Origin: JBCCTX01 sp964468435
GTDB taxonomy: Bacteria > Bacteroidota > Bacteroidia > J057
Assembly (NCBI GenBank): GCA_964468435.1
Contig: CAYXVE010000002.1
Location: forward strand, 114,818-178,817
Length of the DNA stretch: 64,000 nucleotides
Direction of reading: 5' to 3'
How positions within the stretch are numbered: position 1 is the stretch's first letter; each line of letters starts with the position of its first letter. A program made the translations under genes and the position numbers. The notes below the pieces were generated by a model that saw nothing but the letters and a program-made list of their open reading frames with translations, searched no databases and was not told the DNA's origin. Shown in pieces: positions 46,161 to 55,760 of the stretch.

Positions 46161-46652
46161 TTTATTACACTAGTAAAATTTTTGGCCAACATTCAATTAA
46201 TTAGATAGTGGAAAATTACATTAAATATACAAACAATTGGTATTAAATTAAAAAAATACCCTTTTAAAAGTAACTTTTTTGATGTTTTTAGATTTTGACC
46301 TCAATTACCACATAGCTTTCTAATTATTTGTTACAAAAAACTTGCCAAAAATGGAAGTATTTGTCTTGCCGAGGCAATTCATCCTGATTTAGGGGTTTCT
46401 TATGTAAGAAGTTGCTCCTGTATAAATCCCCATTTTTATGAGACCAGGTATTTGGATCTTGGGTTTTATTTCAGAGAAAATCTGTTTCCTGGGGAGGATG
46501 TTCAGGAAAAATGCGCCTGCAATAGCTAATATTATTGGAGCGTATATACGCGTTTGATATATTTATGTATTCTAATACGACGCAGCCTTTATACATTGAT
46601 GTAATTAGCTGTTTATTTCAGTACAAAGCTTTTCAACCTTAATGCACAAGAT
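46161..46652. other. intergenic region holding an open frame without a start codon
   Basis: About 490 bases. On the plus strand a frame from 46299 to the TAA at 46529 is open for 76 codons and looks protein-like (YVRSCSCINPHFYETRYLDL, ending EKCACNS), but there is no ATG, GTG or TTG near its beginning. It may be a relic. The rest is AT-rich and shows no RNA or repeat. Confidence 0.4.
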
Positions 46653-47024
46653 ATGGACTCAAGGTTAGTATTGGATAAATTGGGAGAGACATTAGTGAAA
46701 TACATTAAAGAAAAATCGCCCTATACCTTAGCAGAAGTTGCCAGAAGTACACTAGGAATCACTTACAGCAACTTTCAGAAAAGGTTATCCAAGAACAATA
46801 TAAAACTGCATGAATTGCAGAAGATACTTAATTTTCTCCAGTTGGAAATCACTGTTTCAGTGGGAGATATGACTTTTCAGAGCGCTTCAGTCGATACGAA
46901 AGACTACGAAAAGATTATTGCTGAGAAAGATAAAGTCCTCCAGCTCCAGGATAAAGTCATACAGCTGCAAGAGGAACTTCACGAATACCGCAAAAAAGAA
47001 ATGACGGATATACTAGATTCGTGA
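46653..47024 (+). CDS. small protein with HTH-like region and C-terminal coiled coil
   Basis: A 123-residue protein. Residues about 22-62 (YTLAEVARSTLGITYSNFQK, then LSKNNIKLHELQKILNFL) have the spacing of a helix-turn-helix of the lambda-repressor type. Residues 80-118 form a strong coiled coil (heptads with KDKVLQLQDKVIQLQEEL), probably for dimerisation. It may be a DNA-binding regulator; no target is evident. It converges with the HD/P-loop gene. Confidence 0.6.
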   Translation: MDSRLVLDKLGETLVKYIKEKSPYTLAEVARSTLGITYSNFQKRLSKNNIKLHELQKILNFLQLEITVSVGDMTFQSASVDTKDYEKIIAEKDKVLQLQDKVIQLQEELHEYRKKEMTDILDS

Positions 47025-47031
47025 TCTGATA

Positions 47032-48180
47032 TTATCTGGTTTGCATGAATGGATGTGATATAATCGAAGTATTATGAGCTTCCCATGGATGTGGAAACTG
47101 CAATTGCCCATGTGCATGTCTCAGGACTTGCTCTTCCAGGGGGCTGTCAGAAAGGCGATTGTCGCGAAGCAACTCTGACAACTGGCGCTCAAAAAAGAGA
47201 TAATGTATCTCCAGATCGTATTCTCTGATCTTGTCGATCAATCCCTGTCTTTTCTGTTCATCTATATTGGTTCCTGTAATGATAATGGGTTTTCCCGTTG
47301 TCATACCCGTGTGTAGGAAATTCTCCAAGGTTCTACAGTCGGATTCTGTAATACACTGAACGTAGAGAATTTCAGGAATAATGCTTTCAGGCAGTGCTGC
47401 CTTTACATAAGTATATTTACCGGATTTAGGTGCTCCGATCGTGATATAACAAGTATTCGACCATGGCTGCTCAAAAGAATGATCATAAATAATCGATCTG
47501 ATTAGGTCGAAGTTTTCTACTTTAAGGGCATACCACACACAATTTTTGGCAGCACCACTTATTCGGCTAAAGGCACGCTGGAGCTGATCAAAGGTGCCCC
47601 AGTAATCAATCATGTAGGGTACAATGACTTCATTAAAATGATAGGTGATGTCTGCTATCTGTGATCGGTTTTCACATATCCTGCCTTGAAGGTCCATCAT
47701 CGAAAACAACCCTAGTAGTTGGATATCTGTCTTGACGGCGATATGATGATATGCTGTAAAGGGAGCAGCCCTGAGGCCCAACCTCAGCGGGAGATGATGC
47801 CATCTAACCAAATCGAGAATACGCCGGCGCTGTCTGGCGGTGATCTGGGATTGCTGGAGCAGGATATCTCTGGCAATGGGCACACCAGCTCTTTCGTGTC
47901 CGGCAGCACTCCATCGATCTTCGATCCACTGGGTAACCCTGGGTTTACCAATATCGTGCAGCAAAGCCGCCCAGTACAAAACTTCCTGATCTTCGGTACT
48001 CAGGGAATATTGTTGCTTAAGAGAATTAAATTGGTCCAGAACTAATAATGTATGATTGAGTACATTGCCTTCACCGTGATACCTTGGATTTTGCTTAGTC
48101 TTCCGCATCTGTTCAATGTAGTAGGAAGGCAATGGCAAGGATTGTACATCTAAATCTACCCCTTTACTGTTGACGCTCAT
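47032..48180 (-). CDS. HD-domain protein with C-terminal P-loop kinase domain
   Basis: A 382-residue cytoplasmic protein. The HD phosphohydrolase half has a His in LNHTLLVLDQF and His75-Asp76 (ALLHDIGKPR), with a second conserved H in VRWHHLPLR, similar to the HD part of CCA-adding enzymes. The C-terminal half contains a P-loop, GAPKSGKYT, followed by a P-loop kinase-like fold. The combination suggests RNA 3' or 5' end processing (phosphatase plus kinase), which is an inference from related tRNA nucleotidyltransferase-like HD/AAA proteins. Confidence 0.78.
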   Translation of the reverse strand: MSVNSKGVDLDVQSLPLPSYYIEQMRKTKQNPRYHGEGNVLNHTLLVLDQFNSLKQQYSLSTEDQEVLYWAALLHDIGKPRVTQWIEDRWSAAGHERAGVPIARDILLQQSQITARQRRRILDLVRWHHLPLRLGLRAAPFTAYHHIAVKTDIQLLGLFSMMDLQGRICENRSQIADITYHFNEVIVPYMIDYWGTFDQLQRAFSRISGAAKNCVWYALKVENFDLIRSIIYDHSFEQPWSNTCYITIGAPKSGKYTYVKAALPESIIPEILYVQCITESDCRTLENFLHTGMTTGKPIIITGTNIDEQKRQGLIDKIREYDLEIHYLFFERQLSELLRDNRLSDSPLEEQVLRHAHGQLQFPHPWEAHNTSIISHPFMQTR

Positions 48181-48224
48181 CTATTTTTGTATTCGAAACT
48201 TATAACTACTACGTAAATACTATG

Positions 48225-50414
48225 CTAAGGGTATCCCTTCTCCACCGCTTTTTCCGGTATATCCCTGTTGGATCTATCCTGTTTTTGTTTGAAATACAGT
48301 TCTTCTTTCGTCGGTAACATACCATCTCCATCATAATCTTTGTTCAAAATCAGCTTGAATTCCACTCTCCGGTTTTGTTTTTTATGCTCCTCAGTATCAT
48401 TAGGAACCAGTGGCCGGGTCTCCCCATATCCTTTCGCAATGATCCGTCCAGACTCGAAATCACCTTTCTCCATGAGGTATTCGGTAATATTACGGGCCCT
48501 GCGCTCAGACAATACTTGATTATCACGCTCATCGCCCTTGGAGTCTGTATGGCCCTCCACGAAGAGCTGTAACATGGGATAATTAGTAAGAAATTGGACC
48601 AATTCGTCCAATTGGGGTTTAATATTGGAGCGCATTTTATAACTGTTGGAACTGAATTCTAATGACTCAAATACTAAAGGCTTGTTTTGTTCAAAACTTT
48701 TAATGAATATTTTGAAGGTAGTATCTTTTTTAATGTCTAGGTCTTTTTTGATCGTAAGATAGTTGGGACCCATCACCACAATGCGGTACCGATTGTTTTT
48801 GACAATATCAAATTCAAAGTATCCCCGGTCGTTTACTTTTTTAGGTTGTATCTCAATTTCCCTATCCAGATCAAACAGCATCACGGTCCCCACCAGAGGT
48901 TTTCCTGTCTCCTCATCAATCAGGTAGCCCTTGAGGGTAGTAACCGCATCAGGTCTGGCTTCCATAGGCATGGGAAAGGAATACAGGTCAAAATTCTGTT
49001 CCAGATGATTTTTCCTCCCATCCGAGCGTGAGAAAAAGATGGTTTGTCCTTGGCCATCAATCGCAAAGTAATATTCATTTCCCCGGGTATTGATCAGGGG
49101 ACCTAGATTATGGGGTTCTTCCCAGGTATTATGGGTATTGTCCCATAGCTGGTTGAGACGGCGCGACTTGTAGATATCAAATCCCCCGAAAGAAGTAAGT
49201 TGTCCTGTAGAACTGAAGTACAGGGTCTGATTGATTTTGTGAAAATAGGGGGTGACTTCATTCTGACTGGTATTGATGACAGGCCCCATATTCTGGGCAG
49301 GTCCCCAGGCGTCCCTGTTGTGATCGTACAATGAAAAATACAGATCGGTTCCACCGAATCCTCCTTTCCGGTTGGAAGTAAAAAACAATACTTTTCCATC
49401 GGGAGAAATATGTGGTTGGGATTCCCAGTATACGGTATTTACAGTTTCTCCTACATTTTCTACCTCACCCCATTCATTATTTCCCAAATGTCTGGCCCGG
49501 TAAATATCGCAGTCTCCCAAACCATTAGTCTCATCCCCACAGCGGGTGAAATACAGCTTACTGCCATTCGGACTCAGACAGGCCGAGCCTTCGTTGTGTT
49601 TAGTATTGATAAGATCTGTAAACTTCTGGGCAGTATCCCACACCATCACCCCATCCTGATACAGACTATAGGAAATGAAGAGATCCTCATTTTTGCGCAT
49701 GAGCGGATCTGTGAAATCCTTGATCTCTCTTCTGGATGTGAAAATCAATATTTGATCAGAGGCATGTGTGTACGGCGCATACTCAGGATGCTCTGTATTG
49801 ATCTGTCCTCCGATAGATTCCACAATTCTCGGAGGTCTAAGGGTATCAATCTTGCTGAGAAGTTGGGCAAGTTCCATGTATTTATCCACACTGATCCACT
49901 CCACATGGTATGGTTCCAACAGGCTATCTCTCGCCAGCTTGGCCATGGACATACCCATAGGGTGATGTTTGTACAGTAGCGAATAATAATATAAAGACAT
50001 TATAGTGTCCTGAAGTGCCTCCTTGACTTCAGCAGCCATCCACAGCATTTTGCTATCTGTGCGGAAGTTGACAATGCCAAACTGGTTGATATATTCGTCG
50101 AGATATGCTTCTAGTTTGAAGATGTCATCTTCAAAATCGATTTTTTCGATCTTTCGCTTTAGACGCGGATCTTCGAAATATGGCTCGCTATTGAGATTTG
50201 CATAAGTAGGATAAGTAATCCCCGATACCAGTCCTGAATCTACATCCTTTAGGACGACAGACTCGTCGTTGACAATTGATGTTTCTTTCAGGATCAGGGT
50301 TTTCCGTTGTGCACTACGAGACACCCCCCTTTCTACCTGAGCACCTACGCGGCCCACATACAGTAGTAGGCAAATACTTGCGATAATGTTGATATAACGG
50401 ATAAATCCTGGCAT
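48225..50414 (-). CDS. OmpA-family outer membrane protein with PD40 beta-propeller repeats
   Basis: A 729-residue protein with a signal peptide (ends VGAQ). An N-terminal helical region is followed by WD40/PD40-like repeats (SACLSPNGSKLYFTRCG, PHISPDGKVLFFTSNRKGGFGG, YFSSTG), a CarboxypepD_reg-like domain (LKGYLIDEETGKPLVG), and an OmpA peptidoglycan-binding domain (LFVEGHTDSKGDERDNQVLSERRARN). The layout matches the PorE-like/OmpA-PD40 proteins of Bacteroidetes; some of these take part in T9SS or gliding. Whether this one does is not decidable here. Confidence 0.87.
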   Translation of the reverse strand: MPGFIRYINIIASICLLLYVGRVGAQVERGVSRSAQRKTLILKETSIVNDESVVLKDVDSGLVSGITYPTYANLNSEPYFEDPRLKRKIEKIDFEDDIFKLEAYLDEYINQFGIVNFRTDSKMLWMAAEVKEALQDTIMSLYYYSLLYKHHPMGMSMAKLARDSLLEPYHVEWISVDKYMELAQLLSKIDTLRPPRIVESIGGQINTEHPEYAPYTHASDQILIFTSRREIKDFTDPLMRKNEDLFISYSLYQDGVMVWDTAQKFTDLINTKHNEGSACLSPNGSKLYFTRCGDETNGLGDCDIYRARHLGNNEWGEVENVGETVNTVYWESQPHISPDGKVLFFTSNRKGGFGGTDLYFSLYDHNRDAWGPAQNMGPVINTSQNEVTPYFHKINQTLYFSSTGQLTSFGGFDIYKSRRLNQLWDNTHNTWEEPHNLGPLINTRGNEYYFAIDGQGQTIFFSRSDGRKNHLEQNFDLYSFPMPMEARPDAVTTLKGYLIDEETGKPLVGTVMLFDLDREIEIQPKKVNDRGYFEFDIVKNNRYRIVVMGPNYLTIKKDLDIKKDTTFKIFIKSFEQNKPLVFESLEFSSNSYKMRSNIKPQLDELVQFLTNYPMLQLFVEGHTDSKGDERDNQVLSERRARNITEYLMEKGDFESGRIIAKGYGETRPLVPNDTEEHKKQNRRVEFKLILNKDYDGDGMLPTKEELYFKQKQDRSNRDIPEKAVEKGYP

Positions 50415-50609
50415 GACTTGGAACTTAAGAACGTGAAAATAATCTCATGATGATTGAGCATCTGGAATTTTAGCCATAAAGAGTATTCTTTAACGATTAT
50501 ATAACTTTATTTGTACGTAATTTACAGAGCCTAACGTTTCTTTTGAATAATATACATAAAATTAATTAATTTATCTGCCTTTCTTGCACAACTAGTATCA
50601 GTGGGTTAT

Positions 50610-51131
50610 TTACCGGCCATAATGCTGGATTAAATCGTAAGTACTCCAGGAGTTGGCTATTTCTTTATCGATTTTGAGAAGTTTTAGCCCTTTTTCTATC
50701 TCATCCATAGACTCCGCCTCGATTTCCAGAAAAGGTGGAATGAAACGCATATTGTCAAGGTATTCGTCAAACACAAATTTGATCTGATCCCAGACATATT
50801 CTGTCCGGTATTTGCGCGTTTCTTTGATCACTGTTAACCCCAGGCATGCCAATATGTGGATCATGGGATCTGTATCAGGTAAAATGACCTCATATTCCTC
50901 CATGACTTTTGCCCCTTCCCGGGAAATGTGCTTTTTATAAGCCATAATGATTTCTGTTCCCGCTCTACGTATACGTAATACATCTCCTTTTTGGGTGATA
51001 GATTTTTCCGGATCATCAAAAAAGCGTGCATAAAGTTCCCCCTCAAAAGTCTTTTGGGCATGGACTTTTTGCAGAATTGACTCCAGACGCAGTTTGTCTA
51101 CTTCCAAAACCTTGATTTCCACCTCTTTCAT
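50610..51131 (-). CDS. CYTH-domain protein (class IV adenylate cyclase/thiamine triphosphatase fold)
   Basis: A 173-residue triphosphate tunnel protein. The N-terminal ExExK motif is KEVEIKV, and the later basic and acidic strands (DVLRIRRAGTEIIMAYKKH, FVFDEYLDNMRFIPPFLEIEAES) line the tunnel. Members hydrolyse or cyclise triphosphates; the exact activity is unknown. It follows the SDR gene by 9 bases in the same direction, so they are cotranscribed. Confidence 0.9.
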   Translation of the reverse strand: MKEVEIKVLEVDKLRLESILQKVHAQKTFEGELYARFFDDPEKSITQKGDVLRIRRAGTEIIMAYKKHISREGAKVMEEYEVILPDTDPMIHILACLGLTVIKETRKYRTEYVWDQIKFVFDEYLDNMRFIPPFLEIEAESMDEIEKGLKLLKIDKEIANSWSTYDLIQHYGR

Positions 51132-51140
51132 CGGTATATG

Positions 51141-51827
51141 TTAGGCATCTTTGTAAACCTTCATCACGGGATTTCGCAAGATACTTGCTGGGTCGGAGCC
51201 CAAAAAGGCAATTATTTCTGCAATCTCAGCTGGTTTAGCCCATTTATCGAAATCTGTATCAGGCATAGCCTTACGGTTGAGAGACGTATCGATGATGCTG
51301 GGTACCACGACAGAAGCTACGATACCATGGTCTTTTCCTTCTGCATTGAGCATTTCTGCAAAGTGATGCACCAAGGTCTTGGAAAGCGTATAGGCAAAAG
51401 CAAAAGTACCGCTTGCTGGGTTGAATGCTGGCTTGGCACCCATCATAACAATCCTGCCGCCCCCGGGTTGCTGCTTCATCTTCGTAAATAAAGCTTTTCC
51501 CATATTAAAAGTAGACTCGAAATTGAGACGGATCATGTGTTGAATATCCTTTTGAGAAGTATTTTCCAGGTTTCCCATTCCAAATCCACCTACGATCAGC
51601 GCCGCAAGGTTGACTTCCTGTGGCATATTTTCTACGAAGTTTTTGCAAGCCTCCTCATCCGTAACGTCTAGCTCCCATCGGCTGAATGATTCAATCGCTG
51701 TGAGCTCAGGAGTTTGCTGATCGTGAAGCATGGTTCCATGGACTTCATAACCTTTGTCCAGCAGGGTTCGTGCCACCGCATGACCGAGATTGCCTGCAGT
51801 TCCGGTAATGATTGCTACTTGATTCAT
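51141..51827 (-). CDS. short-chain dehydrogenase/reductase
   Basis: A 228-residue SDR. The NAD(P)-binding TGTAGNLGHAVAR and catalytic Tyr-x3-Lys (YTLSK) are present; the usual NNAG is replaced by IVGGFG, and the catalytic Ser position reads MMGAKPAF, so activity may be altered. Substrate unknown. It is the first gene of a pair with the CYTH gene. Confidence 0.85.
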   Translation of the reverse strand: MNQVAIITGTAGNLGHAVARTLLDKGYEVHGTMLHDQQTPELTAIESFSRWELDVTDEEACKNFVENMPQEVNLAALIVGGFGMGNLENTSQKDIQHMIRLNFESTFNMGKALFTKMKQQPGGGRIVMMGAKPAFNPASGTFAFAYTLSKTLVHHFAEMLNAEGKDHGIVASVVVPSIIDTSLNRKAMPDTDFDKWAKPAEIAEIIAFLGSDPASILRNPVMKVYKDA

Positions 51828-52024
51828 TGGATTGTGAGTTGATAGTTAGCAGTTAAGTATTTACAGATCCTCCAGTGATAGTTCGTAGAATACTACAAAT
51901 GTATTAAATACTTTGTTTACGCGACGGATTACTGGCTACCGACGATAATCTCCCTACAAATTTCCATTGCTCGTTATCCCCTGATCATGTATCTTGTAGC
52001 TTTTAGATTAATCCCCGGTAATTG

Positions 52025-52864
52025 ATGTTAAACGTATACACACGCCACATGGTATGCTTGATCGTGAGCATGTTCGTAGGTGTCGCCGCACTACAGGCTC
52101 AGGAGGAGCAGGACAGGAGGGAGCGTAAGGAAGCCCGGAAGCAAAGGCGAATCGATCGCCGGCTGGCGAAAGACCGTTATCTGATCTTTGAATACGGGGT
52201 GCTATATACACAAATGCAGGACACCAAAATGGAGCAGAGTACATTTGAGGGACCGGGTGCACGTCTGCATATAGGTTATATTTCTCGTACAGCACGTGGA
52301 GTACATGACTTCGATATGGCTGGAGGTCAGTTTGGCTGGCTAACGGCATCTCATGATGAGAGTAATCTGATCAACGGCCGGGGGGATATCAACTATACCT
52401 ATTTGTGGAACATGAAGATAGATGAAACCCAACGGGTTCAATGGAGACTGGGCGGAGCCCTTACGGGTATATTCAACTTTAGATATGTGGAAGAACTGGT
52501 CAATAGCAGTGTCAACTGGGATGGAATTGCCTCACTGGGTCCCAGCAGTGAATGGGAGGGAAAAGTAGGATTTCTCCGGGATGGGGTTTGGCAGTACCGG
52601 ATTACGGTACCCGTAGCATCCTACGTCAATCGCTTTCCCGAATTTGGACTGCTTACCGGTGAAACAGAGCATTTTTTTGCTCCGATTGGGAGGTTTACCC
52701 GCATCCTGTCAGAATTGGGGTTAAGTAAGACCATGGGCCGCGAAAGTCAGAATCTGATACGGTTGTCTTACACCTGGGATTTCTATGCTTTCAATGAAAG
52801 TGATTTTTTCAAAGTGCGGAGTGCCAACCATCAATTAATGTTTTCAATCTATATCAAGATGTAA
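52025..52864 (+). CDS. probable outer membrane beta-barrel protein
   Basis: A 279-residue exported protein with a signal peptide (ends AALQAQ) and a highly basic segment after it (RRERKEARKQRRIDRRL). The rest is rich in alternating hydrophobic strands with aromatic ends (YLWNMKIDETQRVQWRLGGAL) and the last residues form a barrel-like terminal strand (QLMFSIYIKM). It has no named family that I can give. Its stop codon overlaps the start of the S41 gene, so the two are translationally coupled. Confidence 0.65.
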   Translation: MLNVYTRHMVCLIVSMFVGVAALQAQEEQDRRERKEARKQRRIDRRLAKDRYLIFEYGVLYTQMQDTKMEQSTFEGPGARLHIGYISRTARGVHDFDMAGGQFGWLTASHDESNLINGRGDINYTYLWNMKIDETQRVQWRLGGALTGIFNFRYVEELVNSSVNWDGIASLGPSSEWEGKVGFLRDGVWQYRITVPVASYVNRFPEFGLLTGETEHFFAPIGRFTRILSELGLSKTMGRESQNLIRLSYTWDFYAFNESDFFKVRSANHQLMFSIYIKM

Positions 52865-53901
52865 TGTCTATGCGCCTTAATTGGATATATCTATTACTTA
52901 TCATATTCGTGTCTGTTTCCTGTGAGGAATTACTTATGAAGCCAGACCCATCCACAGATCCGGAAGCTATTTTTGATGAAGCCTGGGAGTTTGTCGATCG
53001 TGAATATTCCTTTTTTGAATTCAAAGGGATAGATTGGGATGCTGCTTATCAGGATTTTCGCCCCCAGGTAACACCAGAGATGAACGATGAGGAACTGTTT
53101 GATGTGCTTGCGGATATGCTTTTCTTACTTCGAGATGGCCATGTAAACCTCACTGCCCCTTTCGACCGTTCCAGAAACTGGGAATGGTATCTCAATTCTC
53201 CTTCCAATTTCAATTTTAACGTATTGGAGCGAAATTACTTTAATCGCGAGCAACAGTTTGTGGGTCCTTTTACCTATATGGATTTTGGGGATGTATCTTA
53301 TTTTTATTACAGTAGTTTCGGATTACGGGTAGAAGACAGGGATATCGATTATATCATTGAAAATGCCCTGGATAAAAAAGGCTTGATCATCGATGTGAGA
53401 AATAATGGGGGGGGGAGTTCCAACACTGCCAGCAGAATTGCGGGGAGGTTTACGGATGAGGAAGTTACGATTGGGGCATTCAGATTGAAGAATGGTCCGG
53501 GACGGGAAGATTATACAGAATTGTTTTCTCGAGTAGTCAAGCCTGAAGGAGGCACTGCGTATACACAACCCGTCATCGTGCTCTCTAATCGCAACTGCTA
53601 CAGTGCTACCAATGATTTTGTATTGCTCATGAGAGGCCTTCCCCAGGTAACTATTCTGGGGGATACGACAGGTGGAGGGGGGGGAACCCCCTCTTATACA
53701 GAGCTAGCCAATGGATGGAATCTCAGAGTATCCTCTTCTCAGGATTTTACCATCGACACCACCCCAAACGGCGAACCAGCCCTCTTCAACGTGGAAGATG
53801 GGATTCCACCCGATGTGCGGGTAGATCTGAGTCCCAATGATGAAGCTAGAGGTATCGATACCATCCTGGAAGCAGCTTTGAGGAGGCTGAGAGAAAATTA
53901 A
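52864..53901 (+). CDS. S41-family peptidase lipoprotein
   Basis: A 345-residue lipoprotein (lipobox VSVSC, Cys at 20). A helical N-terminal cap (FVDREYSFFEFKGIDWDAAY) precedes the tail-specific protease core with GLIIDVRNNGGGSS and the nucleophile Ser in NCYSATND. No PDZ domain is clear, as in the tricorn-like/CtpA group of Bacteroidetes. It should cleave periplasmic or outer-membrane protein tails. It is coupled to the barrel-like gene. Confidence 0.88.
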   Translation: MSMRLNWIYLLLIIFVSVSCEELLMKPDPSTDPEAIFDEAWEFVDREYSFFEFKGIDWDAAYQDFRPQVTPEMNDEELFDVLADMLFLLRDGHVNLTAPFDRSRNWEWYLNSPSNFNFNVLERNYFNREQQFVGPFTYMDFGDVSYFYYSSFGLRVEDRDIDYIIENALDKKGLIIDVRNNGGGSSNTASRIAGRFTDEEVTIGAFRLKNGPGREDYTELFSRVVKPEGGTAYTQPVIVLSNRNCYSATNDFVLLMRGLPQVTILGDTTGGGGGTPSYTELANGWNLRVSSSQDFTIDTTPNGEPALFNVEDGIPPDVRVDLSPNDEARGIDTILEAALRRLREN

Positions 53902-53959
53902 TTGCTTGTAAGGATAGATGGATGTTTCATATATTTCTCAAACCCGTCCCAGATAAGAG

Positions 53960-54496
53960 CTATAAAATTTTATCTACAATCCCCAGCTTAAACGCTTCAT
54001 CTGCAGGGATGAACCACTCTGCTTTTCGCTCTTTGAAGTCATCCAGTTGCTCTTTGGTGATAAAGGTGTGGCGTAGTAAAATCTCTTCACAGACTTTTTC
54101 CAGGCGTTGGCTTTCCTCCAGATCAAGTTTAATGCCTTCCAGTTTGTCATATACGAAGTTGGATATCTGGTGATACATCACCGTAGAATATTTGTGTATG
54201 AAACGCTTGTGGCCGGAAACCAAAATAAAAAGGCCCATACTCATGGCACTGCCCAGGCAAGTAATATGAACTGGTGTCGTGGATTGTTCGATGGCTCCGA
54301 TCAACCCCAGACCATCATATACGGAGCCACCATAGGTATTCAGCAGGAGTTTGACCGGTTCACGCTTGTAATTTTTATACTGTTCACGCTTATGATCATC
54401 TTCGTGGTTGATCTCAAATATAGATTCTATTATTTCAGACACAGATTTCTGATTGATCTGAGAGCTAATAATAAAAATGCGTTTCGATTTTGACAT
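53960..54496 (-). CDS. ClpP-fold serine protease
   Basis: A 178-residue ClpP-like protein. The nucleophile Ser86 lies in LGSAMSMGL, the His109 in VMYHQIS, and the strand NTYGGSVYDGLGLIGAI matches the active-site loop region. It is shorter than housekeeping ClpP and more divergent, lacking the usual N-terminal loops. No clpX or other ATPase gene is near. It may be a regulatory ClpP paralogue or act alone on peptides. Confidence 0.85.
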   Translation of the reverse strand: MSKSKRIFIISSQINQKSVSEIIESIFEINHEDDHKREQYKNYKREPVKLLLNTYGGSVYDGLGLIGAIEQSTTPVHITCLGSAMSMGLFILVSGHKRFIHKYSTVMYHQISNFVYDKLEGIKLDLEESQRLEKVCEEILLRHTFITKEQLDDFKERKAEWFIPADEAFKLGIVDKIL

Positions 54497-54575
54497 ATAG
54501 GCCTGGTTGTCTCCTGGCTAAGTTACACATCAACGGCTATGCACAAAAATTAAAGATCCTCGAAAGTGTTTGGAT

Positions 54576-55226
54576 TCAGGAAATAATGTTGGGCGCTTCT
54601 CCTGGGCGTGCATAACCCAGTCTGGCGAGCAGGTTTGCTTCGTAGTATGCATCCAGGCCTGTAATAGCTATGATATCCAGCTTAGCCAGGTCTACAAAGC
54701 CATCAGCTTGCAGGGCAGATTCCATCACGCCCTGTGGCAAGTGTATTTCCAATACTTTCCCAACGATCAAAAGCGTATCATTGGCCTGGATATGATGTTC
54801 TTCTACATACTGCATGCCGAATTTTACAGGGGATTCTTTTACATAGGGTGCATGGATAGGTTCGAAGACTTCAGGTGTCAGACCACAGGCTTCAAATTCC
54901 GAGACTGATTCGTCGTACTTTGCCGATGTCTGGTGTGCAGCCTGATAAATATTTTTATTGATCAGATTGAGGGTGTAATACCCAGTGGCTTTCAGGTTCT
55001 CATACGTGTGCCGGGGAACGGTCAGTGGCCGGGAGATCATCCCCAGGTGGGGAGGATTAGCTCCAATGTGCACAATAGAATTGAAGATAGACAGGTTGTA
55101 CACGCCATTTACATCGATCGTGCCTACGAGATTTCCGTTCTTAAAGCCTGACAGGGAGTTGATAAAGGTAGCGCGTAGGCGCTTCTCCATGGTGAAAATG
55201 TCGTCAAGGGTGATGGTTTGTTCCAT
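54576..55226 (-). CDS. flavin reductase-like/FMN-binding split-barrel protein
   Basis: A 216-residue flavin reductase-family protein (DIM6/NTAB type). It has NLVGTIDVNGVYNLSIFNSIVH and NPPHLGMISRP, the FMN-binding strands, and ATGYYTLNLINKN. Such proteins bind FMN and reduce it or act as oxygenase partners; the substrate is unknown. It stands alone. Confidence 0.85.
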   Translation of the reverse strand: MEQTITLDDIFTMEKRLRATFINSLSGFKNGNLVGTIDVNGVYNLSIFNSIVHIGANPPHLGMISRPLTVPRHTYENLKATGYYTLNLINKNIYQAAHQTSAKYDESVSEFEACGLTPEVFEPIHAPYVKESPVKFGMQYVEEHHIQANDTLLIVGKVLEIHLPQGVMESALQADGFVDLAKLDIIAITGLDAYYEANLLARLGYARPGEAPNIIS

Positions 55227-55358
55227 AGGTGGTATGTTTACAGTTATTAAATCATGTGACTGGAAATTGGGGAAATAGTTCGCAATATATCCCGAAAGAT
55301 CAAATTAAGTGTAATGGACCACTTTGGGAATGAGAATTCTGTAGCAAAATACTACAAT

Positions 55359-55738
55359 TCACTGAGTTGTATCATAGTCTGAGGGGATTAAATCCACGAA
55401 TTTCTTGACAAAATCAATAGTTTCAGATATCAAAGGTTCTATTGCTTCTTCATCAAATTCAACAAAATCCTGATAATCTGCTTCAAATCTCTTATTGAAA
55501 AGATCATTGTAAAGTTTGCCTGAGTTAATATCTATTAAGCTTTGCTTGATTAATTTGTGAAATTTAGCTTTAGTTCCTTTATGAGTATATGTTTGAATAT
55601 TTTTTGAAATCAAATATGCAGAAACAGCATGAAAACAAGCATAATACAGTCTATTTGCTACCGTATCCCAATGTTCAATCTCTGCGATCACAATAGCCTC
55701 TTGAATACATTTTCCCGTTTTTCAATGCGAAAATTCAC
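55359..55738 (-). pseudogene. frameshifted HEPN-domain toxin
   Basis: The intact frame from 55691 gives AEIEHWDTVANRLYYACFHA and the rest of a HEPN domain (NLFNKRFEADYQDF), the RNase-like toxin of HEPN-MNT pairs. The family's N-terminus is also present upstream but in two frames: a GTG at 55738 starts NFRIEKR, and another frame continues KCIQEAIV. A 1-2 base shift at about 55705-55720 separates them, so the gene is broken unless a late start is used. The antitoxin remnant lies beyond the sulfatase gene. Confidence 0.65.
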
Positions 55739-55760
55739 GACTGCCTGGAGTAGCTGATTA

